NCBI GenBank assembly: GCA_019637645.1
Contig: JAHBVH010000020.1
Coordinates: forward strand, 44,664-108,663
Origin: Caldilineaceae bacterium
GTDB taxonomy: Bacteria > Chloroflexota > Anaerolineae > Caldilineales > Caldilineaceae
Length of the DNA: 64,000 bases
Reading direction: 5' to 3'
Below are positions 10,801 through 18,434 of the stretch, piece after piece. Position 1 is the stretch's first letter, and the number at the start of each line of letters is the position of its first letter. Below the pieces are notes generated by a model. That model made no database searches. It was given only the letters and a program-made list of their open reading frames with translations, and was not told where the DNA came from. The position numbers were made by a program, and so were the translations under genes.

Positions 10801-13800
10801 TTGCAGGAGCAAGGGCAATATCAAGCTGCACTGGAACCCTACCAACAAGCGCTGGACCTGGCCCAGACCCATCACCTCGCAACTTTGGAACTGGCGACGT
10901 TGAGCCAACTGGGCAAAGTCCATCGCGATCTACAACAACCGACTGAAGCATTGGCGCTCTATCAAACCGCGTTGACCAAAGCCGAAACCATCTCCAACAC
11001 GCTCTTGATTGGCAGCATTCAAGCGGATATGGGCGCACTCTATAGCGCTCAGCAACAGTGGGACCAAGCCGCGGCGGCCTATCAGAACGCCTTGACCCTG
11101 GCCCGTGAACGGGGCGATGCGCGACTCGTGGGCTCGATCCTCCAAGGGTTGGGCACCGTGCAACAGGCGCGCCAGGACTATGAAGGTGCCTTGGCCTCCT
11201 ATACGGAACTCTTAACGTCCGCCCGTGCCGTCACCGACTCGATGTTAGAAGGGGATACACTGGTCAAGTTGGGCCGGCTCTACAGCGAACAAGGCAATCA
11301 GACCGAGGCCGTCGCCTACTATGAACAAGCGCGCGACTTGGCGCAATCGTTCAACGACCAGACTCGCCAAGCCGCAGCCTTGGATAACTTGGCCCGTTCG
11401 CAGCGAGAAGCGGGCGATACCGAACAGTCGTTGCAAACCTACCAAGCGGTGCTGACATTGGCCCAGGAAAGTGGCAATGCCCCGCTGGAGCGGCGGGCGC
11501 TCGAGAACATTGGCCGCTTCTATCGCGATGCCGGGCAACTGACCCAGGCGCTTGACTTCTATCAGCAGTTATTGGGCAAAGCCCAAACCGCCACCGATCA
11601 GCCAGCTACGGTGAGCGCCTTGGAGAATATTGCGCGTCTCCAACGGGATGGCAATCAGCTACCAGAAGCCCTCGCAACCTATCAACAGCTCGCTGAACTC
11701 GCCAAAGAAGTAGCCGACCCGGCCTTACAGCTGGCAACCCAGACGAACCTCGCCAAAACCTATAGCCGATTGGGCCGCTACGATGAGGCGGCTTCCACCT
11801 ACGCGGCGCTCCTAACCGAGGCGCAACGCAATGGCAATCAACTGCTGGCGGCGAACACGCTGCGCGATTTAGGCGATCTACAGCGGATCAGTGGCGATTA
11901 TGTCGGGGTGTTTCAGCGCTACCAAGAAGCGTTGACCACCTGGCAAGCGCTGGATGATCAGGCCGCGGTGACCCAGCTCCAGATGCATATCGGCGATGCC
12001 TATCGCGAGGTGGGGCAGTTCCCCCAAGCGCTGACCAACTACCAAGCCGCGCTGACTTTTTACCAGCAGACCAAGCTGGCTGATGGTCAGATCGCGGCCT
12101 ACAACGCGCTGGGGACCACCCTCCACGATATGGGAACCTACGAACGGGCGTTGGCGGCCTTCCAAGCGGCACTGGGATTGGTGGATCCAACGACAAACCC
12201 AACCTATACCACCACGACCTATGCCAATCTAGGCAAGGTCTACCGCGCACTGCGTGACTATGATCTATCCTTGGAAAACTACGAGAAAGCGTTGGAACAG
12301 GTGCGTCTGCTTGGCGATCAGACCGGCGAAGTTCGCCAGTTGATCAACCTGGGGGTGGTCCATTCGGATCTAGGGCAGTATGAAGATGCCCAGCAGGAAT
12401 ATGAGCAAGCCGCCGCCCTTGCCAAAGCCCTGCAAAATGAAGATCTCCAGGGGCGCGTCCTGGTGAGCTTGGGGAAAGTCTATCGCGATACGGCCCAATA
12501 TGAGCTGGCGCTAGAAGTTTTACAAGAGGCCCTGGCCTTGCAACAGCGCCTGGGCGATCAGGCCGCGGAAGCTGGTATTCTCAATAACCTTGGTTCCATC
12601 TACCTGAACCTACTGCAACATGATCGCGCAATCGAACCCTTTGAGCGCGCTGTCGCCGCGGCACAAGCGGTGCGGGACGACCGCACCGTAGGAGAAGCGC
12701 TGGCTGGTATGGGTATGGCGTATGAAAGCTTGGGCAACCTCGACCGGGCGATCGATAGCTATCAACAGGCGGTTGCTGTCGCCGCCACCCAGCCTTCCAG
12801 CCTGGATACCTACCAACGCTTGATCAAGCTCCTCTGGGACGCTGGGCGCTTGGACGAAGTTTTTGGCTATATGGAGCAGGCCCTAACCCAGACTTTCCTC
12901 GATAGTGCCGGGAACCCTTGGCTCACCGTGCCTTCAAAGCTCGCCCCAGAGCTAGCCACCCAAGAGCAAAGCCTACGCCAGGAGTTGGTCGGCTTGCGCC
13001 GTGCCATTGTCACAGAGCAAGCGAAACCGTTGGCGCAGCGCAATCAAGCGCTGCTCACGACGCTCTTCAATCGGCTTGATGCCAAGCGCACTGCCTATAC
13101 GGAGATCGTCACGCGGCTACGCACGCAAGACCCCGAATATAGCGCTTTCTTGGGCTTACAGCCAAGCAGTTTGGACGAAGTCCGCACCCAAGTGCTGGAT
13201 GAACAGACGACCTTGATCGAATATTTCATTCTGCGCAAGCAAGCGGTCGCGTGGGTGATCGACCGCGAGCGCGCGGTGCTCGTGCCACTAGATATTACGG
13301 CCCATGAATTAGTCAATCTCGTGACGGGCTTCTATGACAAGATGGACGAACGCGCCACCGAAATTCCCGAAGCGGCGAGCCTCTATGCCCGGTTGGTAAC
13401 ACCGCTCCGTCCCTTTATTCGGCAGTCCAACCTGCTGATCGTGGCCCATGGCGTGCTCAACTATGCCCCCTTTGCCGCCTTCTTTGACGCCCAAAACGAA
13501 CAATTCTTGCTTCAGACCTACACCGTGAGCTATGCCCCGAGCGCCACCCTCTATCGCTCCTTGCTGAATAAGCGGAACCCCGATGGTGGGCAGGCCCTGG
13601 TCATGGGCAATGGCGACGATCGTTTGCCCTTTGCTCGTCAGGAAACGCGCACGGTGGCCGATGCCTTGGGGGTAACCCCCTTGATCGGCGAAGCGGCCAC
13701 GGAAGAACAATTCTATGCCCAAGCCGCGCAAGCGGATACCCTCCACTTGACGGTAGCAGGCCGCTATGAGCCGCTAGAACCGCTCTTTAGCCAGCTTGCC

Positions 13801-14553
13801 CTCGCCGCGACCGCGACCCAAGATGGTCGGGTCGAGACGCACGAGATCTTTAGCAAGCTTGATCTCAGCAATGCCAACTTGGTTGTCCTCTCCGGCAATC
13901 AGCAAGGCGATTTGCAGCGCTTTCATAGTGGGGCGGAAGTGCCCGAGTTTACTTGGGCCTTTACCTATGCCGGTGCCCCTGCTGTCTTGACCAGCCATTG
14001 GCGGGTAGACGATGCCAGTGTGGCCACCTTCTTTGCGGCCTTTTACCGCCACCTGCGCGACAAGGTGGTAACCGCCGAGGCATTGCGGCTTGCCCAGTTG
14101 GAAATGCTTGAACAAGACAAGTGGTCCGCCCCCTATTACTGGGCGGCGTTTACCTTGGTGGGTGACTATCGGGGCAATGGCGAAATTCAGCCCGCCGAGA
14201 ATCGCTCGGCCCAAGCCACGCCAGCAGCGGTCACTGCTGGGGATAGCTTCTCGGCCACCAACGGGAGTGCCAACGTGGCGGTGAGCACAGCCACGCCTGC
14301 GCTCACCGCCGCCGCAACGGTCAGCACCGTCTTTGCCGTGCGCGAAGGCGCTGAGATCGCTGGGGTTGCCAAAGATGAACCAGCCGCCACCGACCCAAAT
14401 TCGGCAGCGGCCCCCGCGTCCTCGCCGATTGGCGACCTGACCAACGGCTTCTGTAATGGTATTACCTTGCCGCTGGGGCTGGTGCTCCTGGCCGATATCT
14501 TCCGCCGTGGCGTGTTGCGCCGCCGCCGTGACGAAGAGGACGGGTTGGGATAG
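4828..14553 (+). CDS. Giant secreted TPR protein with degenerate CHAT domain and C-terminal membrane anchor
   Basis: 3241 aa. A signal peptide (about residues 1-35) is followed by a nearly unbroken array of roughly 60 or more TPR units of about 40 residues (recurring YRDLGQYEQAL...YQQAL) to about residue 2700. A CHAT (caspase-HetF-associated) domain spans about 2790-3095, starting LIEYFILRKQAVAWV and including LIVAHGVLNYAPF. The two catalytic positions are lost: the usual (T)HG histidine is Ala2977 in LHLTVAG, and the usual LSAC cysteine is Asn3024 in VVLSGNQQG. A low-complexity Ala/Thr-rich linker leads to a hydrophobic helix (about 3211-3226) and an RRRR tail, a probable anchor. GAGGAG precedes the ATG. 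It lies 47 bp behind the polymer synthase-epimerase, so a role as an external scaffold, like the TPR proteins of other exopolysaccharide systems, is my inference. A catalytic protease role is unlikely. Confidence 0.85.
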   Translation: MRNLLSKSSRTAVQLGLVLALLLPQVATPPMVVAAPAGQITVQNPTDAIFSEGIQLYNAGQWQAALEKFTDVQQTYQYYNNIKRNGQAWEYIGLAKAKLGDFAGAIQAYQNALPLAKAKNDGEQQAKLNLYLARALADSNDVAGALAAQQASLQLAQTLNLPEWVGKAQIMAGRLYLAQAQSKEALAAYQAALESARTVSDQELMGEALSGMGRVYEALNQYELAVTPYQQALSLAQTFRNPALESQALADLANMYQKLGQPQQGLYVYQNALRAAYSMGNLTSAAKTLLNIGDAYEDLNQPEKALEAYQEALELLPTLNSPDLESKALAAIGRLYRDLGRYAEAEEAIQKALTLAQLYNQPGLTGSIRADLGSNYRQTGNYDESLAAYQEALLQAETSGDQALAAKALTGIASTYRAMKQFNEALTHYTEALTLIQAQNNRQLEKSTLADLAKTYRDVGQTEEALATYQRALQLSKDLGDGPAQAQILVEIGSLAVAAGDNLGALDQYQQAMRLLETQGDPAQLVKLQGQIASLYRTAGQTDAALASYQQALRIVEARGDQLTQGALLGDLGEVYWEIGQCTDALAAYTQALGLARLARNHTYVIKLLLASARVHDTEGRFADALDLYEEALLLARQLNNITLEAEVLTNQGDAFRGAGQFENALSAYQAALQIAQRFYMLGLQVEIYAGMAGAYRESGQYEKALPPYRQALSLAQRLGQTRTQGEILLGIGRTYRDLGQYPDATKQYTAALVLAKELRDLDLESQILSAQGEVQRVEKQYETAVDSYRQALTVAERHLRTLNLAGPTCRTLDDYQLPGRIKADTARVYRDQGLYERAVDDYQAALADSKEITDLELRGRVYVDLGKLYRDQRNFNQAIAAYQEAVIIAKENENLEVLGNTYLDTGQVYRDLGEQQKALEFYRQALATGQELKDKELVGTAQLEIGHAYRELAQYEQAISTYQEALITAEAVGQPILKTRAYSGLAAVYRASGDNQKALEQYNEALELARAQENRELETELLGQIAKVYRDLQQFDQALAIADQIQDLSAKDDILTDIAKIYRSAGQYDQAIALYQQALTVAETLKDPALQGETLTELGKVYRAMQQLEQALASYDKALQIETKLADPRRRALVLLELGKTYRDLNQRQQALTRFQEARQAAQPLADATLDSEILVETAAIYRDQQQYEQALVLYQESLNRLQQVGDAARARDVLAEIGGVYLDLGNTEQALRTHQEVLQLARLSGDQVLEGKTLLKLARVYRDSGNHDQALTFYENALALGQVLDNADLRKDALNDAAKLYALLNRPEQALRAYEQAYTLAQAGADYPIAGEALIGQGRAQLALGRCEEAVQRYQAAMTLAQQAALPHLANSAQMELGKYYRDQGDAERALAALTAVLTAAQKNQDQPAQIWALAEIGRAQRELGRYPEAQQHYEKAVALAQPLGEPQLLSQLQLDLSKILRRSGQPAQALTILQSLQASQPTTGPAANSVLLVELARAYVDLQEYDQALQLYAQALTAVRSQATVPTTLEGEILLGRGQVQVLLQQYDQGAQSYEAVLTLALTNGNLALQAEALEGLGALYRAAQQYSQALASYQKALPLVQQLSQPGRSCGGKVKLTWEAQIQKNIGKVYQALGQLDEALLAYQQAQTGAERHANTALANEMRSAIGNLYRLQGKFDQALALAQQVGDFALEDKILDQIGQELRQTGQLDKALEPYTQALARAKEVGDPVAEGRAFANLGRIYRALADYPAAEEAYTTALALVRKQGDPVAESRTLLELGKLYRTMARDEQALTAFQAALTLVQAQNAACTAAQAQTACDPATERALQESIGAIHLAAAHYDEALTAYTVALQLAEAADNVEETAKILATMSRIYTGQGQQEKALDLLTQVQAMAVDEDVLTELAKVYRDLGQYAEALEPYEQALVAARQTGDSTTESKLLIEIAKLYRAMAKPADAMRSYQQALTVATTLGDAALQGEALAGVGKSLQEQGQYQAALEPYQQALDLAQTHHLATLELATLSQLGKVHRDLQQPTEALALYQTALTKAETISNTLLIGSIQADMGALYSAQQQWDQAAAAYQNALTLARERGDARLVGSILQGLGTVQQARQDYEGALASYTELLTSARAVTDSMLEGDTLVKLGRLYSEQGNQTEAVAYYEQARDLAQSFNDQTRQAAALDNLARSQREAGDTEQSLQTYQAVLTLAQESGNAPLERRALENIGRFYRDAGQLTQALDFYQQLLGKAQTATDQPATVSALENIARLQRDGNQLPEALATYQQLAELAKEVADPALQLATQTNLAKTYSRLGRYDEAASTYAALLTEAQRNGNQLLAANTLRDLGDLQRISGDYVGVFQRYQEALTTWQALDDQAAVTQLQMHIGDAYREVGQFPQALTNYQAALTFYQQTKLADGQIAAYNALGTTLHDMGTYERALAAFQAALGLVDPTTNPTYTTTTYANLGKVYRALRDYDLSLENYEKALEQVRLLGDQTGEVRQLINLGVVHSDLGQYEDAQQEYEQAAALAKALQNEDLQGRVLVSLGKVYRDTAQYELALEVLQEALALQQRLGDQAAEAGILNNLGSIYLNLLQHDRAIEPFERAVAAAQAVRDDRTVGEALAGMGMAYESLGNLDRAIDSYQQAVAVAATQPSSLDTYQRLIKLLWDAGRLDEVFGYMEQALTQTFLDSAGNPWLTVPSKLAPELATQEQSLRQELVGLRRAIVTEQAKPLAQRNQALLTTLFNRLDAKRTAYTEIVTRLRTQDPEYSAFLGLQPSSLDEVRTQVLDEQTTLIEYFILRKQAVAWVIDRERAVLVPLDITAHELVNLVTGFYDKMDERATEIPEAASLYARLVTPLRPFIRQSNLLIVAHGVLNYAPFAAFFDAQNEQFLLQTYTVSYAPSATLYRSLLNKRNPDGGQALVMGNGDDRLPFARQETRTVADALGVTPLIGEAATEEQFYAQAAQADTLHLTVAGRYEPLEPLFSQLALAATATQDGRVETHEIFSKLDLSNANLVVLSGNQQGDLQRFHSGAEVPEFTWAFTYAGAPAVLTSHWRVDDASVATFFAAFYRHLRDKVVTAEALRLAQLEMLEQDKWSAPYYWAAFTLVGDYRGNGEIQPAENRSAQATPAAVTAGDSFSATNGSANVAVSTATPALTAAATVSTVFAVREGAEIAGVAKDEPAATDPNSAAAPASSPIGDLTNGFCNGITLPLGLVLLADIFRRGVLRRRRDEEDGLG

Positions 14554-14607
14554 ACCTGTCAGCTCTTTGATGACCAACCAATGTGGTTGTGGAATTGCTA
14601 TACCGAC

Positions 14608-14639
14608 AAAAAGGGCGGGTGGTCTACCTCGCCCTTTTT
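14608..14639 (+). terminator. Rho-independent terminator after the giant TPR gene
   Basis: A 10-bp stem AAAAAGGGCG / CGCCCTTTTT with a 12-nt loop ends in a T run. It lies 55 bp after the TPR gene stop and before the SUI1 gene. Confidence 0.85.
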
Positions 14640-14701
14640 GATTTCGCCGAAAGCGTGTATGATTGGGAGAGGAGAGAGAGGACAGAGGACAGGAGGAAGT
14701 G

Positions 14702-15052
14702 ATGGCAGAGAAACGTCGCGTGGCTTATTCGACCGATCCGACACCGGAGCCGCCGCCGCAGGTGGAGGCCGCGCCGCGGAATCTGGCGGCGCCTTTCCCC
14801 ACCCGCCAACGGAATCAGCCGGTGCGGGTCTATGTGGAACGCAAAGGCCGCGGTGGCAAGACGGTTTCGGTGATCAAAGGGGTGATGAGTCCACCCCATG
14901 GCAAAGACGCACTGGTCAAATTGCTCAAGACCAAGTTGGGGACTGGCGGTGCCGTGAAAGATGAGGATCTCGAGATCCAAGGCGATCATCGCGATGCGAT
15001 TGTGACCGTCTTGACCGAGCTGGGCTATAGTGCCAAGCGCGCCGGTGGATGA
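14702..15052 (+). CDS. SUI1/YciH family translation initiation factor
   Basis: 116 aa. The C-terminal two thirds is a SUI1 (eIF1-like) domain: [19 protein letters not shown], then a helix ([16 protein letters not shown]), then [20 protein letters not shown]. Family members bind the 30S subunit and influence start-codon selection, and YciH of E. coli is a stress-related translation repressor. The start chosen is the ATG at 14702, which sits directly behind a strong aggaggaag site. An upstream in-frame ATG (14663) would put this site inside the gene. It is preceded by the terminator at 14608, so it has its own promoter. Confidence 0.88.
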   Translation: MAEKRRVAYSTDPTPEPPPQVEAAPRNLAAPFPTRQRNQPVRVYVERKGRGGKTVSVIKGVMSPPHGKDALVKLLKTKLGTGGAVKDEDLEIQGDHRDAIVTVLTELGYSAKRAGG

Positions 15053-15093
15053 TCACCATGCCTCGGCGTGACCAAGCTGCTGCGGACCCCGGT

Positions 15094-15660
15094 TTAGGCT
15101 GCTGCCACGCGCTGGCGCGTTTGGCGTTGGCGGCGGAATAGGTAGACCAGCAAGATGACAACCAGTAGCACCATGAGCAATGGGAACAAGACGGCGAGGG
15201 TGGCCGTGGTAAACGCGCCCATCCATTCGCCCGTTGCGACCACAAAATTACCTAGCCCCCCCGTGGAAAGTGAGGAGACCCCGCGTAGCCAAGTCGTGCC
15301 TAGTTGAATAATCCCGGCGGTGCCACCCCCTGCAATGGCTGCCAGGGTCCACTGCATGAGCGGCGATGTATCGGTCAAGACGGCGGCGGTTGCCAACGCC
15401 CCGGCAATGATCGCGGCTGGGGTAGCAATGGTATCCAACAGATTATCCACCCAGGGAATGTAATACGAGAGGATTTCGAGCAAGGTGGCAATGCCAAAGG
15501 CAACCAGCGCTTCGTAGCTGCCGATCCAAGCAAAGCCTGGGGTGAGCGTCAGTTGACCAGCCAGGGCCGCCACACTCATGACGGTAAAGGGGGCAAAGAC
15601 CCGCAAGCCACAAGCGGCGCTCAGGCCAATGCCCAAGCCTACACTGAAAAGTAATTCCAT
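15094..15660 (-). CDS. DUF4126-like integral membrane protein
   Basis: 188 aa, very hydrophobic, with about five or six predicted transmembrane helices. The pattern (GIGLSAACGLRVFAPF near the N-terminus, IPWVDNLLDTIATPAAIIAGA in the middle, basic tail RRQRQTRQR) is that of DUF4126 proteins, whose function is unknown. The ATG at 15660 is preferred because AAGGA lies about 9 nt upstream. A TTG at 15681 would add seven residues. It is convergent with the SUI1 gene and divergent from the enolase-superfamily gene at 15721, with only 60 bp for both promoters. Confidence 0.75.
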   Translation of the reverse strand: MELLFSVGLGIGLSAACGLRVFAPFTVMSVAALAGQLTLTPGFAWIGSYEALVAFGIATLLEILSYYIPWVDNLLDTIATPAAIIAGALATAAVLTDTSPLMQWTLAAIAGGGTAGIIQLGTTWLRGVSSLSTGGLGNFVVATGEWMGAFTTATLAVLFPLLMVLLVVILLVYLFRRQRQTRQRVAAA

Positions 15661-15720
15661 TTGTATTGATTCCTTCGCCAAAACTTTCTAAAGCATCATC
15701 CAATTCCAGGATAGCGTACC

Positions 15721-17019
15721 ATGAAAATTGTTCAGGCCGAATTTTTCTATCTTGATGTCCCCTTTACCCCGCATACCAATCAACAGATGCAATATTGGTT
15801 ACCCCACTGGCGCATTACCCAGCTCTGTAAAATCACGCTCGACAATGGTGTGGTGGGCTGGGGCGAAACCATCCCCAACTATACGTGGGCCAAAGTGCCA
15901 GAGGATATTGGCAAACGGCTGGTAGGACAAGCCGCCGCGGCCTTGCTCTGGCGCGATGAATTGGGAGCTGGAGTGCAGATGGCGCTCTTTGACGCCGTTG
16001 CCAAAACCTTGCAAGTCCCTGTCTACCAATTACTCGGCACCAAAACGCGCGATTGGTGTCCGATCTCTTGGTGGGCCATGGACATGCCTCCCAGCGATTG
16101 GGCCCAACAATGTGCGGATGCCGTGGCCCAGGGCTATATGTCGGCCAAGCTCAAAGCGCGCACCTGGCATGATCTCCACGCGGCCCTGCAAGCAGTCTTT
16201 GCCGCTACGCCCCCCCAATTTATTTTGGACTTGGATTTCAATGGGACTTTGGACAACGCGGCCAACGCAGTAAAATTTCTGAGCACGTTAGAGCCCTACG
16301 AACAAGTTACCATGATCGAGAGCCCCATTCCCCAACAGGATGTGGCTGGCAATAAACAGATCCGCCAGCGGATCAACCGTCCGGTTGCCATGCACTATGG
16401 CGTGCCGCCGATCATGACGACACTACGAGAAGATGTGGCGGATGGTTTCGTTCTCTGTGCCGGGGCGTCGGCTTTGCTCAAGCAGGCCCACGTCTGTGAA
16501 GAGCACAACAAACCCTTCTGGCTCCAATTGGTCGGCACCGGTATTACCACGGCTTGGGCGGCCCACTTGGGTGCCGTGCTCAAACAGGCCCGGTGGCCAG
16601 CCATTACCTGCATGAACATCTGGGAGTCCCAGTTGATTGCGTCACCCCATGTTATCAAAGGGGGCTTTCTACGCGTGCCGGAAGGGAACGGGTTGGGGAT
16701 CGCGATCGACCAAAGCGCGTTGGAAAAATATCAAGTAGACTATACCTTTGTCGATCCGCCGCGCCATCTCTACCAGTATACGCGCGCCAATGGCGAAACG
16801 CGTTACTATGCCTGTAGCAAAGAGCAACTCCAATGGGCCTACCCGGGGGATGCGCAACCGGTTTGCGAGCCTGGATCCGGCACGACTGTCGTGCCGGATG
16901 ATGGGAGCCAAGCCTTTGCTGATCTGTATGCCGCGGTCGAAGCGGGGCAAACGTACAGCGATGGCAACATCAGCACCTTTACTAAATTTCATAATGTCTT
17001 GACGCAGAAAAAGAATTAG
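15721..17019 (+). CDS. Enolase-superfamily (mandelate racemase/muconate lactonizing-like) protein
   Basis: 432 aa. It has an N-terminal capping domain (about 1-110) and a TIM-barrel domain with the KxK base motif (AKLKA, Lys143/Lys145), metal ligand Asp172 (LDLDFNG) and Glu200 (MIESPIP). At the third position, where the superfamily normally has Glu or Asp after the next strand (RPVA-x-E/D), the sequence is RPVAMHYG, placing His225 there. The Mg site may therefore be altered. The C-terminus is extended by about 60 residues beyond the usual end. The family removes a proton alpha to a carboxylate (dehydration, racemisation or cycloisomerisation of acid sugars). It is the first gene of a seven-gene run, and the creatininase gene follows after 11 bp. 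Substrate unknown. Confidence 0.8.
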   Translation: MKIVQAEFFYLDVPFTPHTNQQMQYWLPHWRITQLCKITLDNGVVGWGETIPNYTWAKVPEDIGKRLVGQAAAALLWRDELGAGVQMALFDAVAKTLQVPVYQLLGTKTRDWCPISWWAMDMPPSDWAQQCADAVAQGYMSAKLKARTWHDLHAALQAVFAATPPQFILDLDFNGTLDNAANAVKFLSTLEPYEQVTMIESPIPQQDVAGNKQIRQRINRPVAMHYGVPPIMTTLREDVADGFVLCAGASALLKQAHVCEEHNKPFWLQLVGTGITTAWAAHLGAVLKQARWPAITCMNIWESQLIASPHVIKGGFLRVPEGNGLGIAIDQSALEKYQVDYTFVDPPRHLYQYTRANGETRYYACSKEQLQWAYPGDAQPVCEPGSGTTVVPDDGSQAFADLYAAVEAGQTYSDGNISTFTKFHNVLTQKKN

Positions 17020-17030
17020 GAGAAATTCCA

Positions 17031-17807
17031 ATGACTGTCCTACTTGCCGAAATGACCCGCGAACAGATTCGCAAAGCGGCACCGAATGCGATTGCTGTCC
17101 TCCCTACGGCATCGATTGAGCAACATGGCCCCCATGCACCAGTCATTACCGATACGTTGCTCTGTGGTACGGTGGCACAACGCGCCGCCGAACGGGCCAG
17201 CAGCACGACCCAGGTGATCGTGGCACCGGTCCTTTGCTATGGCAACTCCCACCACCATCGCCCATTTGCAGGGGTGCTTTCCCTCTCGAGCGCCACCTAT
17301 ATGGCCGCGGTGACCGAGGTGTTGGAAGGCTTGGTGCTGAGCGGCTTTCGCAAATTGGTCGTCCTCAATGGTCATGGGGGTAACACCGATTCCAACGCCG
17401 TGGTCGGGCTGGATTTTGTCAACTTGCGCGGTCATGATGTGACCATTGCCACCGGCGCGTATTGGGACATTGCGCGCCCCGCCATCGTGGAAAAGGGCTT
17501 GATGCCCAGCAGCCGCGTGCCCGGCCATGCCGGTCGTTTTGAAACCTCCATGGTCATGGCCCTGCGTCCCGACCTGATCGACCCAGAAGGCATGGCCCAA
17601 GTGGTCGATGTGTCGCAGGTTAAGAAGGGGCTCTTTGGCGATCTGACGGGTGCAACCATGCAAGTGCATGGGGCGTGGGGTAGTGGCAGTGGCTACACCG
17701 ACAATCCCGCCGAAGCGAACGCTGCGGAAGGCCAGGCGTTGTTAGAGGTCATTGTCCAGCGCGTCAGCGAATTCTTTGTCGCCTTTGAGCAAGCCGCCGC
17801 GGCCTAA
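17031..17807 (+). CDS. Creatininase family amidohydrolase
   Basis: 258 aa, the normal family length. Metal-binding motifs of the creatininase fold are all visible: SIEQHGPHAPVITD (Glu, His, Asp), YGNSHHHRPF, NGHGGN and GHAGRFETS. Members are Zn/Mn-dependent hydrolases opening cyclic or linear amides (creatinine, formamides such as MftE or ArfB-type substrates). The natural substrate cannot be read from sequence. ggagaaattcc precedes the ATG. It is 11 bp downstream of the enolase-superfamily gene, so the two are probably co-transcribed. Confidence 0.88.
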   Translation: MTVLLAEMTREQIRKAAPNAIAVLPTASIEQHGPHAPVITDTLLCGTVAQRAAERASSTTQVIVAPVLCYGNSHHHRPFAGVLSLSSATYMAAVTEVLEGLVLSGFRKLVVLNGHGGNTDSNAVVGLDFVNLRGHDVTIATGAYWDIARPAIVEKGLMPSSRVPGHAGRFETSMVMALRPDLIDPEGMAQVVDVSQVKKGLFGDLTGATMQVHGAWGSGSGYTDNPAEANAAEGQALLEVIVQRVSEFFVAFEQAAAA

Positions 17808-17839
17808 GCCGCGCCAGGCGCCGCGCTAACGATGCGACA

Positions 17840-17892
17840 AGGTGTTACGCCGTTGGATAGACCTGTCAGGTCTATCCAACGGCGTAACACCT
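17840..17892. repeat. Perfect 53-bp palindrome (dispersed repeat family)
   Basis: Two 26-bp arms (from aggtgttacgccgttgg to its exact complement) flank a single central T. The centre (AGACCTGTCAGGTCT) and the outer GTTACGCC / GGCGTAAC relate it to the other palindromes in this window. It lies inside the gene run, 24 bp before the next ATG, and could attenuate or terminate transcription. Confidence 0.9.
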
Positions 17893-17915
17893 ACCAGGGC
17901 GAAAGGAGCGACCAC

Positions 17916-18431
17916 ATGACGGTTTCGCGCGAGCATTCCAAACTGGTCTACCAGGGCATTAAAGACGCGGGGATTCGCTTCCTGACGGCGCTGCCCGAGA
18001 CTTGGCTGATCTATCTCCTGCAAATGGCCGAAGATGATCCCGAGATGTGTCTAGTTGAAGTGGCCAAGGAGGAAGAGGCGATTGGCATTGCCGCGGGCGC
18101 GTACTTTGCTGGCACGCCGAATCTGGTGTTGATTCAAAACCATGGTTTTTTGGGAGCCATGAATGGGATTGTCTCCTTATCTATGCTCTATAACCTGCCG
18201 CTCTGTATGTTGGTGGCCCATCGTGGGCACATGGGGGAGCCCTATCCGTGGCACACCAAAGGGGGCATGGTAACCGAGCCGGTGCTACGTGGTTTGGGCA
18301 TTCCCTTTGACTATGCGCGCGACCCGGCCAAGATCGGGCGGCAAATTCGTGAGGCGCACACGCTCGCGCTCAGTTCACTTTCCCCGGTTGCGTTGCTCCT
18401 GACGCGTGACTTGATGGAAGGCGAGGTTTAA
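17916..18431 (+). CDS. ThDP-dependent decarboxylase, PYR-domain (alpha) subunit, sulfopyruvate decarboxylase-like
   Basis: 171 aa. It is a stand-alone pyrimidine-binding half of a thiamin diphosphate enzyme: AGIRFLTALPETWL, then VAKEEEAIGIAAGAY carrying the conserved cofactor-activating Glu (about 52-54), then LIQNHGFLGAMNGI and VAHRGHMGEPYPW. The closest family by pattern is ComD/phosphonopyruvate decarboxylase N-terminal halves. The partner PP-domain subunit is encoded at 20200, separated by two genes. The start at ATG 17916 is fixed by gaaaggag upstream. The substrate may be sulfopyruvate, phosphonopyruvate or another 2-oxo acid. The exact reaction is not decidable here. Confidence 0.82.
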   Translation: MTVSREHSKLVYQGIKDAGIRFLTALPETWLIYLLQMAEDDPEMCLVEVAKEEEAIGIAAGAYFAGTPNLVLIQNHGFLGAMNGIVSLSMLYNLPLCMLVAHRGHMGEPYPWHTKGGMVTEPVLRGLGIPFDYARDPAKIGRQIREAHTLALSSLSPVALLLTRDLMEGEV

Positions 18432-18434
18432 GCG

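Noticed and set aside
4828..14553. Active CHAT/caspase-like protease
   Set aside because: Both catalytic positions are substituted (Ala2977, Asn3024), so protease activity is not expected.
13774..14577. 267-codon minus-strand open frame
   Set aside because: It is the complement of the CHAT end of the giant TPR gene, whose motifs are unambiguous on the plus strand.
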